Assembly (NCBI RefSeq): GCF_024679245.1
Contig: NC_090174.1
Span: forward strand, 16,848,933 to 16,912,932
Length of the DNA: 64,000 bases
Source: Pseudorasbora parva
Lineage: Eukaryota; Chordata; Actinopteri; Cypriniformes; Gobionidae
Direction of reading: 5' to 3'
Part shown: piece by piece, positions 38,991 to 51,719 of the stretch
Position numbering within the stretch: the stretch's first letter is position 1
Layout: each line of letters begins with the position of its first letter
Position numbers and translations under genes: made by a program
The notes under the pieces: generated by a model
Told to the model about the DNA's origin: nothing
What the model saw: the letters and a program-made list of their open reading frames with translations, nothing else
Database searches by the model: none

Positions 38991-41871
38991 TTCAAGCAAG
39001 TCTCAAAAACACCCAAAAAGATAATTAAAATGACACTTTGCCATAGCAATAGTATATAAAATATCAGGAATCCATTCGTATGTCTATATCTGTCATGTTT
39101 TCACATTATACTGATGAAGTTTGAAGTAAATCGGGTGAAAGTAAGACAGTGATTAAAAAAAAATTAAAAAAAAGTGACACATCCTGCTGCCAGTTGGTGG
39201 CGCTATAACTTTGACTGAATATTGGAATGTAGATGTCTTCAGGCCAGGACTCTTGTCAAACATATGAGGTTTGAGGCAGATTGGACATTGTATGCCTGAG
39301 GTACAACAAATTCCTGTGTCATGGCGAAACATCAACATTTGTGAGACCGCCACGGACACACCCTTCAGGGAAAACTCAAGATCTTCCCAATTTAACACCA
39401 CAAAGGCCTTTAGATTAGACTGTGCAAATACGATGTTGATATGATTAAATCTCTAGGAAGAGTTTGTTAAAGTACAATGTCTGGCAATGGCAAAAACTGC
39501 ACCAATTTACCAAAGAAAATTCAAAATATCTCACTTCCTGTTGGTTTTTCAGATTTGGCGCCCTGGGTCTTTTTCGTAGGTATTGGGCTGTTGAATGCGT
39601 CTACTGAATTTCATACTCATACATGAAACGTAGCGCGAATGACGCTTAATTTACATTTTGTAGGTGGTGCTATCGAACCATTTTGCCACACCTAATTCTG
39701 AAACCCACATCAGATGTATGTTTTCACCACTTCTGATGCGTGTGCAAAGTTTCATGAGTTTTCATGCGTGTTTAGGCCCTCAAAAATGTAATTAATTTGG
39801 GAAAAGTAAAATGATGGTTTGAGCAATTACAATAAGGTCCTCACACATTAAGCCCTAAATATCTGAGTTCCTGTTCGTCAGAGCTAATGACTGTAAATTA
39901 GAAAGTTGTTTAGCTCAAAGAGACCAATATATATACAGAGCTTGGTGACTGAAGATAAAACTAACCCCCCCACTTTTGACAAAAGATTGCATTACTTTTG
40001 TCAAAAGATGGCGCTACTGAGCTCCTCCACCATGCCCGTTTTTAAGTCTTTGCCCATATCTACTGGACAGCATGTCTGATGTGTGTGTTGAGTTTCATGT
40101 AATTTGAAGCAACGGTCTCAAAAGCAGCGAAAAAGAACGTTATAGTTTGATGTGTTGCCGTGGCAACAGTATATAAAATATCAGGAAGTGCTTACCAGCT
40201 TTATATCTGCTATGTTTTGACATTATACTGATGAAGTTTGAATTAAATCGGGTAAAAATAAGATGGTGATTTCAAAGCATTTTGAAAGTGACACACTTCC
40301 TGCTGCCAGTTGGTGGCGCTATAACTTTGACTCACAAAAGTCATATCCATGTGATCAGCCTCTTACAACGAACACACAGCTGAAGTTTCATCAAAATGAA
40401 TTAATGAATGCAGAAGTTATAACACACTTCCTGTTTCCCTTTTCTCGCCATTAATTCGTCTCCTCGCCACAGCCAAACCATTTGAGATATCAAAAAGTTG
40501 CTCGCAATTTAGCATCCTCAGTGTCTTGACTTCAGGCTGACCGAGTTTGGTGCTGATTGGGTGAATCGTCCAGGAGGAGTATCGCAAATTCCAGAGCATG
40601 CGTTTTCCGAACAACTCATAATAGCTCACTTCCTGTTGGGCTGACACATAACTTAGAGCACGAAAGTTGTTCGGCCCGATGAGCTTTATATGTGTACCGA
40701 GTTTCATACATGTACGTGCAAGTGTGTTTGATTTATAGACCACGTTTTCAGACCACGTTTTCAGACCCCACTTTAGGGGGCGCTGTCGAGCCCCCCTGCC
40801 ACGCCCAGGTACCAGCTTTGGTCTGGCCCTGAAGGCCGCAGATTCCGATGTGTGTGCAAAGTTTCAAGAGTTTTCGAGCATGATAAGGGCCCCGAAAGTG
40901 CCCGAATAGTCGAAAAAGCTAAATTGTCCTTAGAAGAACAATAGGGCTCTGCGCCCTTTCAGGGCTTGGGCCCTAATAATAAATTAAAGCTGCGAGCAGC
41001 GATGACGGGCCCAAGCCGGTGGCACCGCCAGCCCGGTGGCATCAGCTTAACTGTGCACAGCAGGCAATAGGCATTTAATATGGGAAAAAATTAATAATGG
41101 GACTTTGTCAAAGTCATTTGAATTCACCTCATTAACTGCAGCAACTGGTGCTGCTATGACCAGGAACCACAACAGTCACATCTATGAGATCAATTACATT
41201 TTATTCATTCATTTTATGTCAGATGATGTCAAATGTCAGTTTCAAAATGAGTGCAGAATACTGTCCAAATGCTGAAGTTGTATTATCCTTACACTTCTCT
41301 TTATGTGTTCTTGACCTACCATAGCTTGTGATTGTTCACCAGTCTTATGCCGCAAAAAGCATGCTTGTTTTTATTTCAATATGTGTGGCATTCAATATTT
41401 TTAATAAATTAAAATAAATAAATTAGGCCAAATCAAAGAAACCGCAAAAATGATTTTAATATCAGTGTCAGGTAAGAGTAATATGCGTGCATATAATTTA
41501 TGGAAGTTTATTATATACAGCCACTTTTAAAAATTCATGTGAAATTTAATTTTTTTATCCATTTGAATTCTATCAATAAATAATTAGTTTAAAGAGGTGC
41601 CATACGTGATCTTTGCAAACACAGCGCATGACCTTCTTTAAAGCCCATGTTATAGTAAACAATTAAAAGTATTAGGATATAACTTTCAATAATGCGCAAA
41701 TGTATTTTTTGCAGCTCAAAATTCTGTAAGTTCAGAAGACCAGTATTTAATTAAACATATAATATATGTTTTTGTTTTACTTATTTTTCACAATAAAGTG
41801 ATAGATATTTGTGATAGCCTATGATATGAAAGGGTTAAATTATGAAAACACAAGAGTGAGAGAGACCCCCT

Positions 41872-41873
<2 letters not shown>

Positions 41874-41906
<33 letters not shown>
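41874..41906. repeat. (CA)n microsatellite
   Basis: A short CA tract at the TCTCAGGATC locus of R2. It is about a third of the length in U3. Confidence 0.9.
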
Positions 41907-41910
<4 letters not shown>

Positions 41911-42449
41911 CATATAGAGTGATCCTGAGAGAGAGAAGGGGGGGGGATGACAGACACACAATCTAAACAGTGAGAGAACATTGTTTTTATTTCACTGTCT
42001 GAAAACACTGTTTTGCAATAAAAACAATAGTTTTATCTTCAAAACAGTGTTCCCTAGGACATATCCAACCTGGTTACTAAATAAGGCTACACTTACACCT
42101 TCTGGTTATTCTATATACCGGTAGCTCATTGGTTCTCATTTTTGTCCTTAAACAAAAGGCATTAATCTTTTCATTTTTAAGTTACACACACTAAATTTTT
42201 TTAAGACAATTAAATGTGTTTTTTCTTGCGTTAGTAATGTTTTTTTAATATTTTTTTATTTTTATTAATAATTAATTGTTTTAACACAATTATTTAACTA
42301 ATTATATAAAACAATATTGTCAATGCCCTACAAATAAACTGCTTTTATACATTTATTTTTTTATTCAAACCCAGAATAATATGTTTAATCCTTTAATGCA
42401 GGCCAAAGCACAGCATTAAGAGGTAATCTTTTTTAGACAGAAGAGTTGA

Positions 42450-42586
42450 TCACACACAAACACACACACACATAGACACACTGTAGTAAGCTGAAGGTAG
42501 AAATCAGCCCCCCCACCTCTCCACACACACACACAGTAGTAAGCTGAAGGTAGAAATCAGCCCCCCCCCCTCTCCACACACACACA

Positions 42587-42671
<85 letters not shown>

Positions 42672-42716
42672 ACTGTAGTAAGCTGAAGGTAGAAATCAGC
42701 CCCCCTCCCTCTCTCT

Positions 42717-42752
<36 letters not shown>
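42450..42752. repeat. Compound minisatellite and (CA)n
   Basis: Three copies of a roughly 50-bp unit (AGTAAGCTGAAGGTAGAAAT, then CAGCCCCCC and CTCTCCACACAC) start near 42484, 42537 and 42676. They are separated by CA tracts, the largest at 42576-42666. A CA run also closes the block. The other array units have no such copies. Confidence 0.88.
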
Positions 42753-42755
<3 letters not shown>

Positions 42756-45180
42756 TAGTTCACAATCTTTTTGGGGACTCATAGACGTAATGGTTTTTAT
42801 GCTGTACAAACCATATATTCTGTCCTCCTACACTGCTTCTGCCCCTAAACCTACCCATCACACAACTTTAAGCATTTTTACATTTTCAAAAGAACTTATT
42901 CTGAATGATTTATAAGCTTTTGTACCCATTGGGAAGTCCCCATGAGTCTGTGTGCATTCAGGTTTAAGTCCCCACCAGGCTAGAAAACCATTCTTACACA
43001 CACAAGTTTTTTTGCTTGAAAACTTATACAATATTGCCCTCTACTGGTCATTTAATTGAGAGCATAAGTGTTGAAAAAAAAACAGCCAGTGTGATATATA
43101 GAATAACCAGCAGGTGGGAGTATAGCCTTATTTATGAACCAGGCACTTGTGTCTGTCTTTTGTCTTTTTTAGGCTTTTGGTAAGGGAACACCGTTTGAGA
43201 TATCCAATAACCGTTCGCATTTTAGCATCTTCTGTATATTTACTTCATGTTGTCCGAGTTTGGAGGAGATTGAATGAATCGCTTTTGAGGAGAAGGTAAA
43301 AACTCAGAGCTTGTTTTTATGATTTATTAAGATTGAAACCAAATTATCTGACTTCCTGTTGGTCAGAGCTAATGACTGTAAATTAGAAAGTTGTCCAGCC
43401 TGAAATGTACAATATACATACCGAGTTTGGTGACTGTACATAAAACTAACCCTCCAGTTTGGACAAAAGATGGCGCTACTGAGCCCCTCTACCACGCCCG
43501 TTTCTGAGTCTTTGCTTGCATCTTCTGGACAGCATGCCAGATGTGTGTGTTGAGTTTCATGCAATTTCAAGCATGCTAAGAGTCTCAAAAACACCTTAAA
43601 ATATTATTGGACTTTGACACGTTGCCATGACAACAGCATTTTAAGAATCAGGAATCCATTCATATATCTATATCTGCCATGTTTTGACATTATACTGATG
43701 AAGTTTGAAGTAAATCGGGTGAAAATAAGATGGGGATTTAAAGCAATTTTGAAAGTGACACACTTCCTGCTGCCAGTTGGTGGCGCTATAACTTTGACTC
43801 ACAAAAGTCATATCCATGTGATCGGCCTCTTACAACGAACACACAGCTGAAGTTTCATCAAAATTAATTAATGTATGCAGAAGTTATAATACACTTCCTG
43901 TTTCTCTTTTCTCGCCATAAACACGTCTCTTCGCCACGGCCAAACCGTTTGAGGTATCAAAAAGTCGCTCACAATTTAGCATCCTCAGTGTCTTGACTTC
44001 ATGGTGACCGAGTTTGGTGCTGATCGGGTGAATCGTCTAGGAGGAGTATGTTAAATTCCAGAGCATGCGTTTTCCAAACAACCCATAATAGCTCACTTCC
44101 TGTTGGGCTGACACATAACTTAGAGCACGAAAGTTGTTCGGGCTGATGAGCTCTATATGTGTACCGAGTTTCGTATATGTACGTGCAAGTGTGTTTGATT
44201 TATAGACCATGTTTTCAGACCCCGCTATAGGGGGCGCTGTCGAGCCCCCCTGCCACACCCGGGTACCAGCTTTGGTCCGGCCCTGATGGCCGCAGATTCC
44301 AATGTGTGTGCAAAGTTTCAAGAGTTTTCGAGCATGATAAGGGCCCCGAAAGTGCCCGAATAGTCGAAAAAGCTAAATTGTCCTTAGAAGAACAATAGGG
44401 CTCTGCGCCTTTTCAGGGCTTGGGCCCTAATTAAAGCTGCGAGCAGCGATGACGGGCCCAAGCCGGTGGCACCACCACCCCGGTGGCTTCAGGCAAATTG
44501 TGCAAGACAGGCAATATGCATTTAAACAGGAGAGTATTTTAAAATCGCTCAAATATACCACATTTACCGCAGCAGCTGGTGCCGCTATGACCACAAGCCA
44601 CACCCATGATGCAATTTAAATATAGATGAATTCTAATGTAATATGATATAATAGGTAATTTTCAAATATGTGTAAAGTCCAGAAGGCCAGTATTTAATTG
44701 ATGGTATTTTTATTTTACTAACACAATTATTAAACTAATTATATAAAACTATATTGTTAGTGCCCTACAAATGAAGTTGGATTCACCACATTAACTGCAG
44801 CAGTTGGTGCTGCTATGACAACGAACCACAACAGTCACATCTATGAGATCAATTAAATTTAATTAATCAATTTCATGTCAGATGATGTCACATCAATTTC
44901 AAATGAGCGCAGAATACCGATCGAATGGTGATATTGTATTATCCTAACACTTCTCTTCATGTGTTTTTGACCTACCTTAGCTATTTACAATCTTATGTAA
45001 TTAAGCATGCTTTCATTTCAATATTTGTAGCATCCAATAAAAAATGTTAATTACAAAATGACCAATTGGAGCCAAATCACAGAAACTGCAGCAATGATTT
45101 TAATATTAGTGTCAGGTAAGAGTAAGATGCGCGTCTAAATTTTATGGAAGTTTATTATAAACTTTATTATAAAATTTACT

Positions 45181-45439
45181 TAGACTGACTGGGTAAACCC
45201 AGCCTGATCTGCCAGCGATTTGACTTCGCCCTGCAACACAGTCTGAAAACCCGTACATTCATTTCTACTGCTTCTGTTACACTTTTGCGGGAACAAATCA
45301 CAGACTAACTTATTCACCTGGCACGCTATTGGTGAGTTTAGTAGTCTGTTTAGTTGACTATCCAATTGCATACAGAGTCATTCAAATAATGCTCATTGTT
45401 CAATCTTAAATTGAGCTTGGTCTGGTGATACCCAGACAA
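45181..45439 (-). mobile_element. Short inverted-repeat element, copy 4
   Basis: This is the R3 copy. Its open frame is identical in sequence to the copy at 999. Confidence 0.5.
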
Positions 45440-45565
45440 CTTATAAACTAGAAAATCATGTGAAATTTACTTTTTAAATCAATTTGATTTTTATCAGTAA
45501 ATAATTAATTTTAAGACATGTGTCTTTTCAAAAACAGCAAATGACCTTCTGTAAAGCCCATGTAT

Positions 45566-45566
<1 letters not shown>

Positions 45567-45641
<75 letters not shown>
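45567..45641. repeat. (CA)n microsatellite
   Basis: A CA run in R3, at the same unit position as 794 and 38914. Confidence 0.95.
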
Positions 45642-45644
<3 letters not shown>

Positions 45645-46796
45645 TTCAAGCATGCTAAGTCTCAAAAACACCCCAAAAGATAATTTAACTGACACATTGC
45701 CATAGCAACAGTATATAAAATATCAGGAATCCATTCGTATGTCTATATCTGTCATGTTTTCACATTATACTGATGAAGTTTGAAGTAAATCGGGTGAAAG
45801 TAAGACAGTGATTCAAAAAATTTTCAAAAAGTGACACATCCTGCTGCCAGTTGGTGGCGCTATAACTTTGACTGAATATTGGCATGTTTATAGCTGTGTC
45901 CCAAAGTGAAGGGTGCGCACTTCGACGGCCATGCACTTCGAAGGCCAGGCCAGGCCACGCCTTCAAAGTGCACGAAGGGCGAACCGAGGGACAGGGTTGC
46001 CATGTCTGCAACACAAAAGCCCTCCAATTGCTAATCAAAACTATGCCAAAACGCACCCAAACGCGGGGGAAGTTCTGGATGAATATTGCTCAAGTAGGGG
46101 CTTAAACTAAAACCCACAGCAACGGTGTAAATGGTACTCCAATTGAACAAACTTCATTGTGATGTTAAACTTCAGTTTATTCATTTGTAAAAAGTAGCCT
46201 ACTTTGAGTAATGTACTATTGAATCATGTATTGTCATTTAACTAGCACAAGAACAAATTGTTTCATGTAATGTAGGAATAAATAATATATAGCCTACTAG
46301 GTAGGCTAGCTGGCTACATGTAAAATAATAATAATAAAAATAATAATTTCATATACAAGACTGTATTTTACATGCTAGTAACCAATGGTTTTCCTTTATT
46401 TGTATTTTTTATTTCGTTTATTGGTGTGTAAATATTGAGTGATATATGTCGTAGCCTATTTTTCCTCGGAGATATTTTTAACAGTGTGAATTACATCAAC
46501 ACAATTATTGTAGGCTTGGCAATAGTCCACATTTTTGAATTGTTATACACATTCTTTCTGTAAGGGACATTTAAATTTCACATCCTGGAAAGTAAATCTA
46601 AAGTGGGATGGTCGGGAATAAAAGCATTCTAAACACGGGTGAACACGATGCGCCCCAAATGAGTTAGTGCCCTTCAAAGGCCGCGGCGAGTTTTGTTGGA
46701 TTTCGTAATTGCGCTATCAGGTGTTAACGATTGCTATTGCATTGATTCCTATCGGATACCAACGGTGCAAAAGGACAGCTATCCTACAGCTATTTT

Positions 46797-46812
46797 TATA
46801 TCTATATATATA

Positions 46813-46886
<74 letters not shown>
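46797..46886. repeat. (TA)n tract
   Basis: About 40 TA units lie just upstream of transposase exon 1. This self-complementary run can extrude as a cruciform and is prone to assembly error. Confidence 0.95.
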
Positions 46887-46888
<2 letters not shown>

Positions 46889-46950
46889 AAATAAATTGCA
46901 AGTATGGAGATGGAAATGTTTTTTTTTATATATATATATTGTATCTTTTG

Positions 46951-48930
46951 ATGGAGGAGATGGCGCAAATATGTCACCCCCGGTGGCGCCGGGTGATGTA
47001 CTTCAGGCTTAGCCAAGACCATCACCAGGTAAGTTAAAATGCTTTGCCCCTTCCCAATAAGAGGCAGCGTGCATGCTGAGTTTCTGGTTTACACCTTTAA
47101 ATGTAGGCCTATATTAATAAATGATAGAGATGCTTAATGTAAAAAAAAAAAAAACCTGATGGTTGAAATGCTGACTAATGTCTTTTCATGGTGCAATTTC
47201 ATATAGTTTATTCTCTTCACCATGGCAGTTAAGCTTAAAATACAGTGAATAAATGAATGAATTAATCTGCCGCTGATCAGTCCTGCCACTGCACAGGTGA
47301 ACAGTGCTCCATTTCATGGATGCAGGCTTTAATATGGGACGCACTTAGCAACAATTTGGTTATATTGTGAGAATACATTAAAAAAAGCAAAGAAATAAAA
47401 AACAGTACAAAATTGTGCCCTTTTACTATGTGGTGCATTGTTCTACATAGCCAACAGTAAATAAAGGAGGCTACTTTAAATTGAAGAACATTAATTGCAA
47501 CATCCACCGTAGTGCACCAGTAATTTCTACACTATAAAGCTTTATGAAAATTTTCTTAAGAAAATATACACATTATTTTTAATTTTATCACCTTCATTGT
47601 TTTATGTGAAAATTACAAGACACATGATACATTTTGACAGTGTAAGATTTTACACATGACTACTTGTTCCCCTTATGTACTATAAGTAGTTACTAAATGT
47701 AGTTTACTCAAGTATCTTTATATTTCTTCCACCAATTAGCCTACTTTGTCATATAGCTGTACATAATTTCTCTTTTCCTTCTTTCCCTAAATCAGAGCAG
47801 ACCCCTGTACTGCAGGATAAACCTCAGTGCCCCACTCCTGGAAAGGTTTTTTGGAGATGGTGACACACGTCCTGACTTTCGGCTGAGCAGGGAGGCCCTG
47901 ACAGTGCTGCTGGGTCTGTTGAGAAGTCAAAGACAACACGGATGGGGTGTCACAATTGAGACCCTGGTGTTTCTTTTCTGGCTGGCGTGTGGCACATCAT
48001 ACAGGGTGGTCTCCAGAGCATTTGACATGCCCCGTTCCACTGTCCACCGCATTGTCCACCGAGTCGCTGATGAGGTGGTGGCCATTCGCCACAAAGTTAT
48101 CCACCTCCCCAACACCCCAGAGAAGCTGGAAGCAGTTTGCCGTGGGTTTGCAGGGCTGGCAAGGCACAGAGCTTTCCTGAAAGCTGCAGGAGCAATCGAC
48201 GGCTGCCATGTCCGTATCAAGCCTCCAAGCGGCCCTGATGGTCAGTGCTACAGGAACAGGAAACTGTTCCCATCTATAATCCTGCAGGCAGTTTGTGACC
48301 ATCAGGGCCACTTCATTGACACCTACGTGGGCTGGCCGGGGTCAGTGCATGATGCACGGGTGCTCCGCCACAGCCCACTGTACAGGAGGTCAGTGTATCC
48401 TCCTCCAGGGCACTTCATCCTGGCAGACGGAGGGTACCCATGTCTCCAACACCCACTCCCCCTCATCACTCCCTACAAGAGACCAGTACAAGGTGTGGGA
48501 GCCCAGCGCTTTAATGTCCATCATTCCAGGGCACGCTCTATTATAGAGCGTGCTTTTGGGATGATGAAGACCAGGTTCAGGGCTATCTTCCTGCAAGCGC
48601 TGGAAGTGCACCACACCTTTGTACCCCATGTAAGTCAATTGCAAAGACATTTGCAAAATACTGTGAAAGTAGAAACGGATTTATTTTTGTGAAGCTATAC
48701 TTTTGTTCCCTTTTTTACCATTTCAGGTCATAACAGCCTGTGCCATCCTCCATAACATCTGTCTTGGGGTTGGTGACATCATAGCCCCGGAGGATGAGCA
48801 CGAGGAGGATATGGCAGAGGATGAGGGGGAGCAGGATTTGGAGACAGTCAGTGGTGCTCCCTGGAGAGACCAGCTGTCTGCTGAGGTGTCTGCCCTGGAG
48901 GAGGTACCCGCTGACCATGACTATTTGTAA
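46951..48930 (+). CDS. Harbinger transposase, HARBI1-like, three exons (apparently intact)
   Basis: The exons I infer are 46951-47028 (26 codons, ends CACCAG then GTAAGT), 47796-48629 (278 codons, after AAATCAG, before GTAAGT) and 48727-48930 (67 codons plus stop, after TTTCAG). All junctions are phase 0 and the frame is open throughout, giving 371 residues; human HARBI1 is about 349. The DDE_Tnp_4 fold is clear. A helix-turn-helix-like part ([20 protein letters not shown]) precedes [10 protein letters not shown] (Asp 161), [12 protein letters not shown] (Asp 212), ILADGGYPC (Asp 237) and [19 protein letters not shown] (Glu 277). Exon 3 supplies [12 protein letters not shown], the family C-terminal signature, and an acidic tail. 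The enzyme cuts and joins element ends in the nucleus together with the Myb-like partner encoded on the other strand. Confidence 0.88.
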
Positions 48931-49040
48931 GAGGCAAGTAAGAGAATTGTGAAGCTATATACACAAGACACAAATGAAATGCAGCATATAACTTTTTAGC
49001 ATGTTGAAATGTTTATGGTGTGATTAATGTATTCTTCCCC

Positions 49041-49250
49041 CTTTCTGAAAATATTGCAGCGACATGACAGCCGTCGATTGTGTTAGCCCTGCAAACCCAT
49101 TGGTAGACAATGCAGTGGACAGTGGAAATATGCACAAACACTCTGGAGACCATCCCAGATGATGTCCCACCGGCAGAGGCCTTACCAGGGTCTCTATTGT
49201 GGCATCCCATCCCATCCAGCAGCACAATAAGGGCCTCCCTGCTCAGCTGA
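49041..49250 (-). pseudogene. Inverted, internally deleted copy of the transposase exon 2
   Basis: Read on the minus strand, this stretch reproduces pieces of exon 2 in order: CTGAGCAGGGAGGCCCT, GAGACCCTGGT, GGTCTCCAGAG, CCACTGTCCAC and ATCGACGGCTGTCATGTC. Translated scraps VSRVF, HCIV and TIDGCHV parallel VSRAF, HRIV and AIDGCHV of the transposase. The parts between are deleted and frames are lost. It lies 0.1 kb downstream of the transposase stop, in opposite orientation. Confidence 0.8.
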
Positions 49251-49562
49251 ATAAATGCATAAAGAAATGTTTTTTGTTTTCTTTTCTTTTTTTACACAAT
49301 TTTAACATTTAGGTTTTTCTTATGCTGTTTACGTTAAAGTTATGTTGTAAATATGTCAGTCATGCATCAAACCATTTATTTTACCAAGTTAACTGTTTAA
49401 ATGTACTTGGGCAAAAATGCATGTATCAGGCAATGGCTTATGTGCAAAATTGTTGCATTAAAAAAAAAACAATAACAACAATACAGACCTATTTCATGTC
49501 TTTTATTTACATGTAACAAAAGTGTACACAAAAACAAAATAAAACTATTGTAGCCTTTAACT

Positions 49563-49630
49563 TTTTCTCTTCTTGAGAGAATGGTTAACAAAAAAAAATA
49601 TTTGTTAACCATTCTCTCAAGAAGAGAAAA
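49563..49630. repeat. Perfect 30-bp palindrome at the end of the Myb-like gene
   Basis: Arms 49563-49592 and 49601-49630 are exact reverse complements with 8 bases between them. The right arm encodes the gene's residues FSLLERMVNK on the minus strand; the left arm is its inverted copy, so the C-terminal coding end appears duplicated in reverse. Confidence 0.9.
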
Positions 49631-49745
49631 CAATCTATCCATGCGCTCCCGACTCTCCTGGGCTCTTCTCTCCTCCGTCTCTCTCTGGAATTGAATGTCC
49701 TCCCTGAGAAGGTCAATCAACTCATCCTCCCGGCCTCTTTTTCTG

Positions 49746-49793
49746 GGTGCTGGTGCTGGTGCTGGTGCTGGTGCTGGTGCTGGTGCTGGTGCC
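49746..49793 (-). repeat. Hexanucleotide repeat encoding (Ala-Pro)n
   Basis: Eight GGTGCT-type units (+ strand) encode the Ala-Pro linker of the Myb-like protein. The length is likely to vary. Confidence 0.9.
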
Positions 49794-51719
49794 TCCTCCT
49801 CCTCACCCACTGCTGAACTTGGCCCTGGCCTTTCCTCAGGGATGGAGGCAATTAGGACAGGGGGGTTGTTTGAAGGCCTCTGTCCTAACACCTCATCCAT
49901 GAGGACAAACCATGGCCAAGTTGCAGCAGTGGGTTTTCCACCAACTCCTTGGCCTGTCCCAGGACACTTGCAATCCTAAAGCAGAGCAAATAAGCCATAC
50001 ATGTTAGCAGCAGCAGCAGCAACAATATAATTAATTTCAGCAAAGTTTTGTGTTGCTTACTTTGTATTTTTTTTTTAGGTTCTCCCATTTTTTTTTTGGC
50101 CTGCAAGGGAGTTACCTTGCCCAGCAGAGCCATCTTTTCCAGAATTGTCCTGAAATAAGAGAAAATGAAAACTGTTATGAAAAATATTAAAACAAGGATG
50201 CAATGTTAACATTACAAATATGATTCAGCAGGACATGCATACAAATCCGTGCATCATTCGTTTAGTGTTTAAGTAACATACAAACTTTCATATAGGCCTA
50301 ACATACAAAAATGACAATAGCTCATTTTTCTTGTTTTCTGAAAAAGGAAAAAAATAAAACTTGATTTTTCCTTGATTTTTTGTTTTTCTTTAAAACGGCC
50401 TGATTTGTACAACTGTGCCGCCTTCACATGCAAATTTGATAATTCCCACTTCTGAACTCGTAATTACAAACTCATCATATTGACATTTTGAAATGGGAGA
50501 CCTTTTTTTTTTTAAATGTGCAGTTTTTTTTATCAAGGAAACTCGTATTTACGATAATTCCGAGAGCACATGAATGCAGCATAATTATAGCTGCGCTCCT
50601 TGGTCCGCCGAAGATCAAGCTGTTCTGTCATCAATTCAGCTGGACGCGTTTGTTACAGCTACATGCCATATTTTTCTCAAACAATCACAGTCGAATGGCT
50701 CGACACAAGCAGTCCCCGGCCAGACCCTATACTGGCCTTTCTTTGTGTAGGTACTGTGTAGCTACATTCATATTATATAGGCATAGGCCTATATAGCGCA
50801 AATGGTGTGCATCCTATGCATTTTTTATAGGCTAATTTTATAATTGAACGTATTTGGCAGAAACGTCGCACCCTCACATGGACTTTCTCCTTATTGGAAC
50901 GGTAAAATGTTTTATGGGTTATATCCAAATTTACAATAAAATGTGATGCCTTTGAAAAAAATAACGAAAACAACTGGATGCACTGCTTTAGCGCATGTCA
51001 GTGTCCTTGAACATATTTTTTGACACACACCACTAATAAGTTTACATTTACCAAATAGCCTAATTGACGGGCCTACTTTTAAAAATCAACATTTACATTA
51101 TTTGACGTTAAATGCACTAGACTCGTCCCGGGTGTATACACCAGCGATTTTACACCAGTAAAGTGGCAGTTCAAATTGATGCAAGTCCCCCTGGCACTTT
51201 GCTGGTGTAAAACCGCTGGTCTAGACCCGGGACGGGTTGTGTCCATTCTGGTTGTTTGATGAATAAAAAATGAAACTGCAATAAGACTTAAGAATCAGAT
51301 GATTCTGGTGTGCAGGACCGAGGAAGAACTGAATCGGCTGACCAATTAGCTGAATTCCAAAGTAGCCTAACAGGCCTACAAGACAGAAACATAAAGTCGA
51401 AAAAAAAAAAAAATAATATAATGGCCTAATGGAAACATTGCTTGTCGCCTTACCTCCAAGCGACGCTGGCAGAGTTTTTTGCCCCAGTAAATAGGTGGTC
51501 ATTTTCACCTCTTAATTTTATAAATTGAGCTGTGTGCTCATTGCTCCCTAAAACCAATAGAAAGATCACGTAAGAGATTAGGTGCACACAGCTAACATTT
51601 TTAGTTAAAGCATTTCGGTAAAATAAAACACAATACTTACATTTAAATGTGAAATCCTCGGACGCCACAGAACTCTCTCCAGCCATGTTCTTGAAATACA
51701 AATTGCCTATCACCTGCGC

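Larger units (their letters stand above)
37744..40976 (-). repeat. Array unit R1 (type A, complete reference copy)
   Basis: This is the cleanest complete unit, about 3.23 kb. On the minus strand it starts with GGGCCCAAGCC (40973-40963) and ends with GGCTTGGGCCC (37777-37767), the stem-loop (37760-37749) and TTTAATT. It gives the empty site for the L1 LINE (near 39010) and for the Harbinger element (near 39230). No recognisable protein is encoded. Confidence 0.88.
40983..44428 (-). repeat. Array unit R2 (type B, complete)
   Basis: This is a complete type B unit on the minus strand. The left terminus block is at 44428-44380 and the terminal stem-loop at 41000-40989. It directly abuts R1 through TAATAATAAATTAAAG. 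It also provides an independent empty site for the piggyBac insertion near 42205. Confidence 0.86.
49397..51686 (-). pseudogene. Harbinger Myb/SANT-like partner gene, four exons, one frameshift
   Basis: Minus-strand exons are inferred at 51686-51641, 51547-51454, 50149-50061 and 49975-49397, each with AG/GT borders. The joined product, about 268 residues, starts MAGESSVASEDFTFKW and has a Myb/SANT-like domain (Trp at the first junction, FIKLRGENDHLFTGAKNSA, then KVTPLQAKKKWENLKKKYK). It continues with DCKCPGTGQGVGGKPTAATW and LMDEVLGQRP, an acidic stretch, an Ala-Pro run, a basic KRGRED patch and a C-terminal helix (ETEERRAQESRERMDRLFSL). Such proteins bring the transposase to the nucleus and to DNA. 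An A10 run at about 50089-50098 should be A9 for the frame to hold, so the gene is broken as read. An upstream in-frame Met exists at 51713. The 3' end is altered by a palindrome. Confidence 0.8.
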
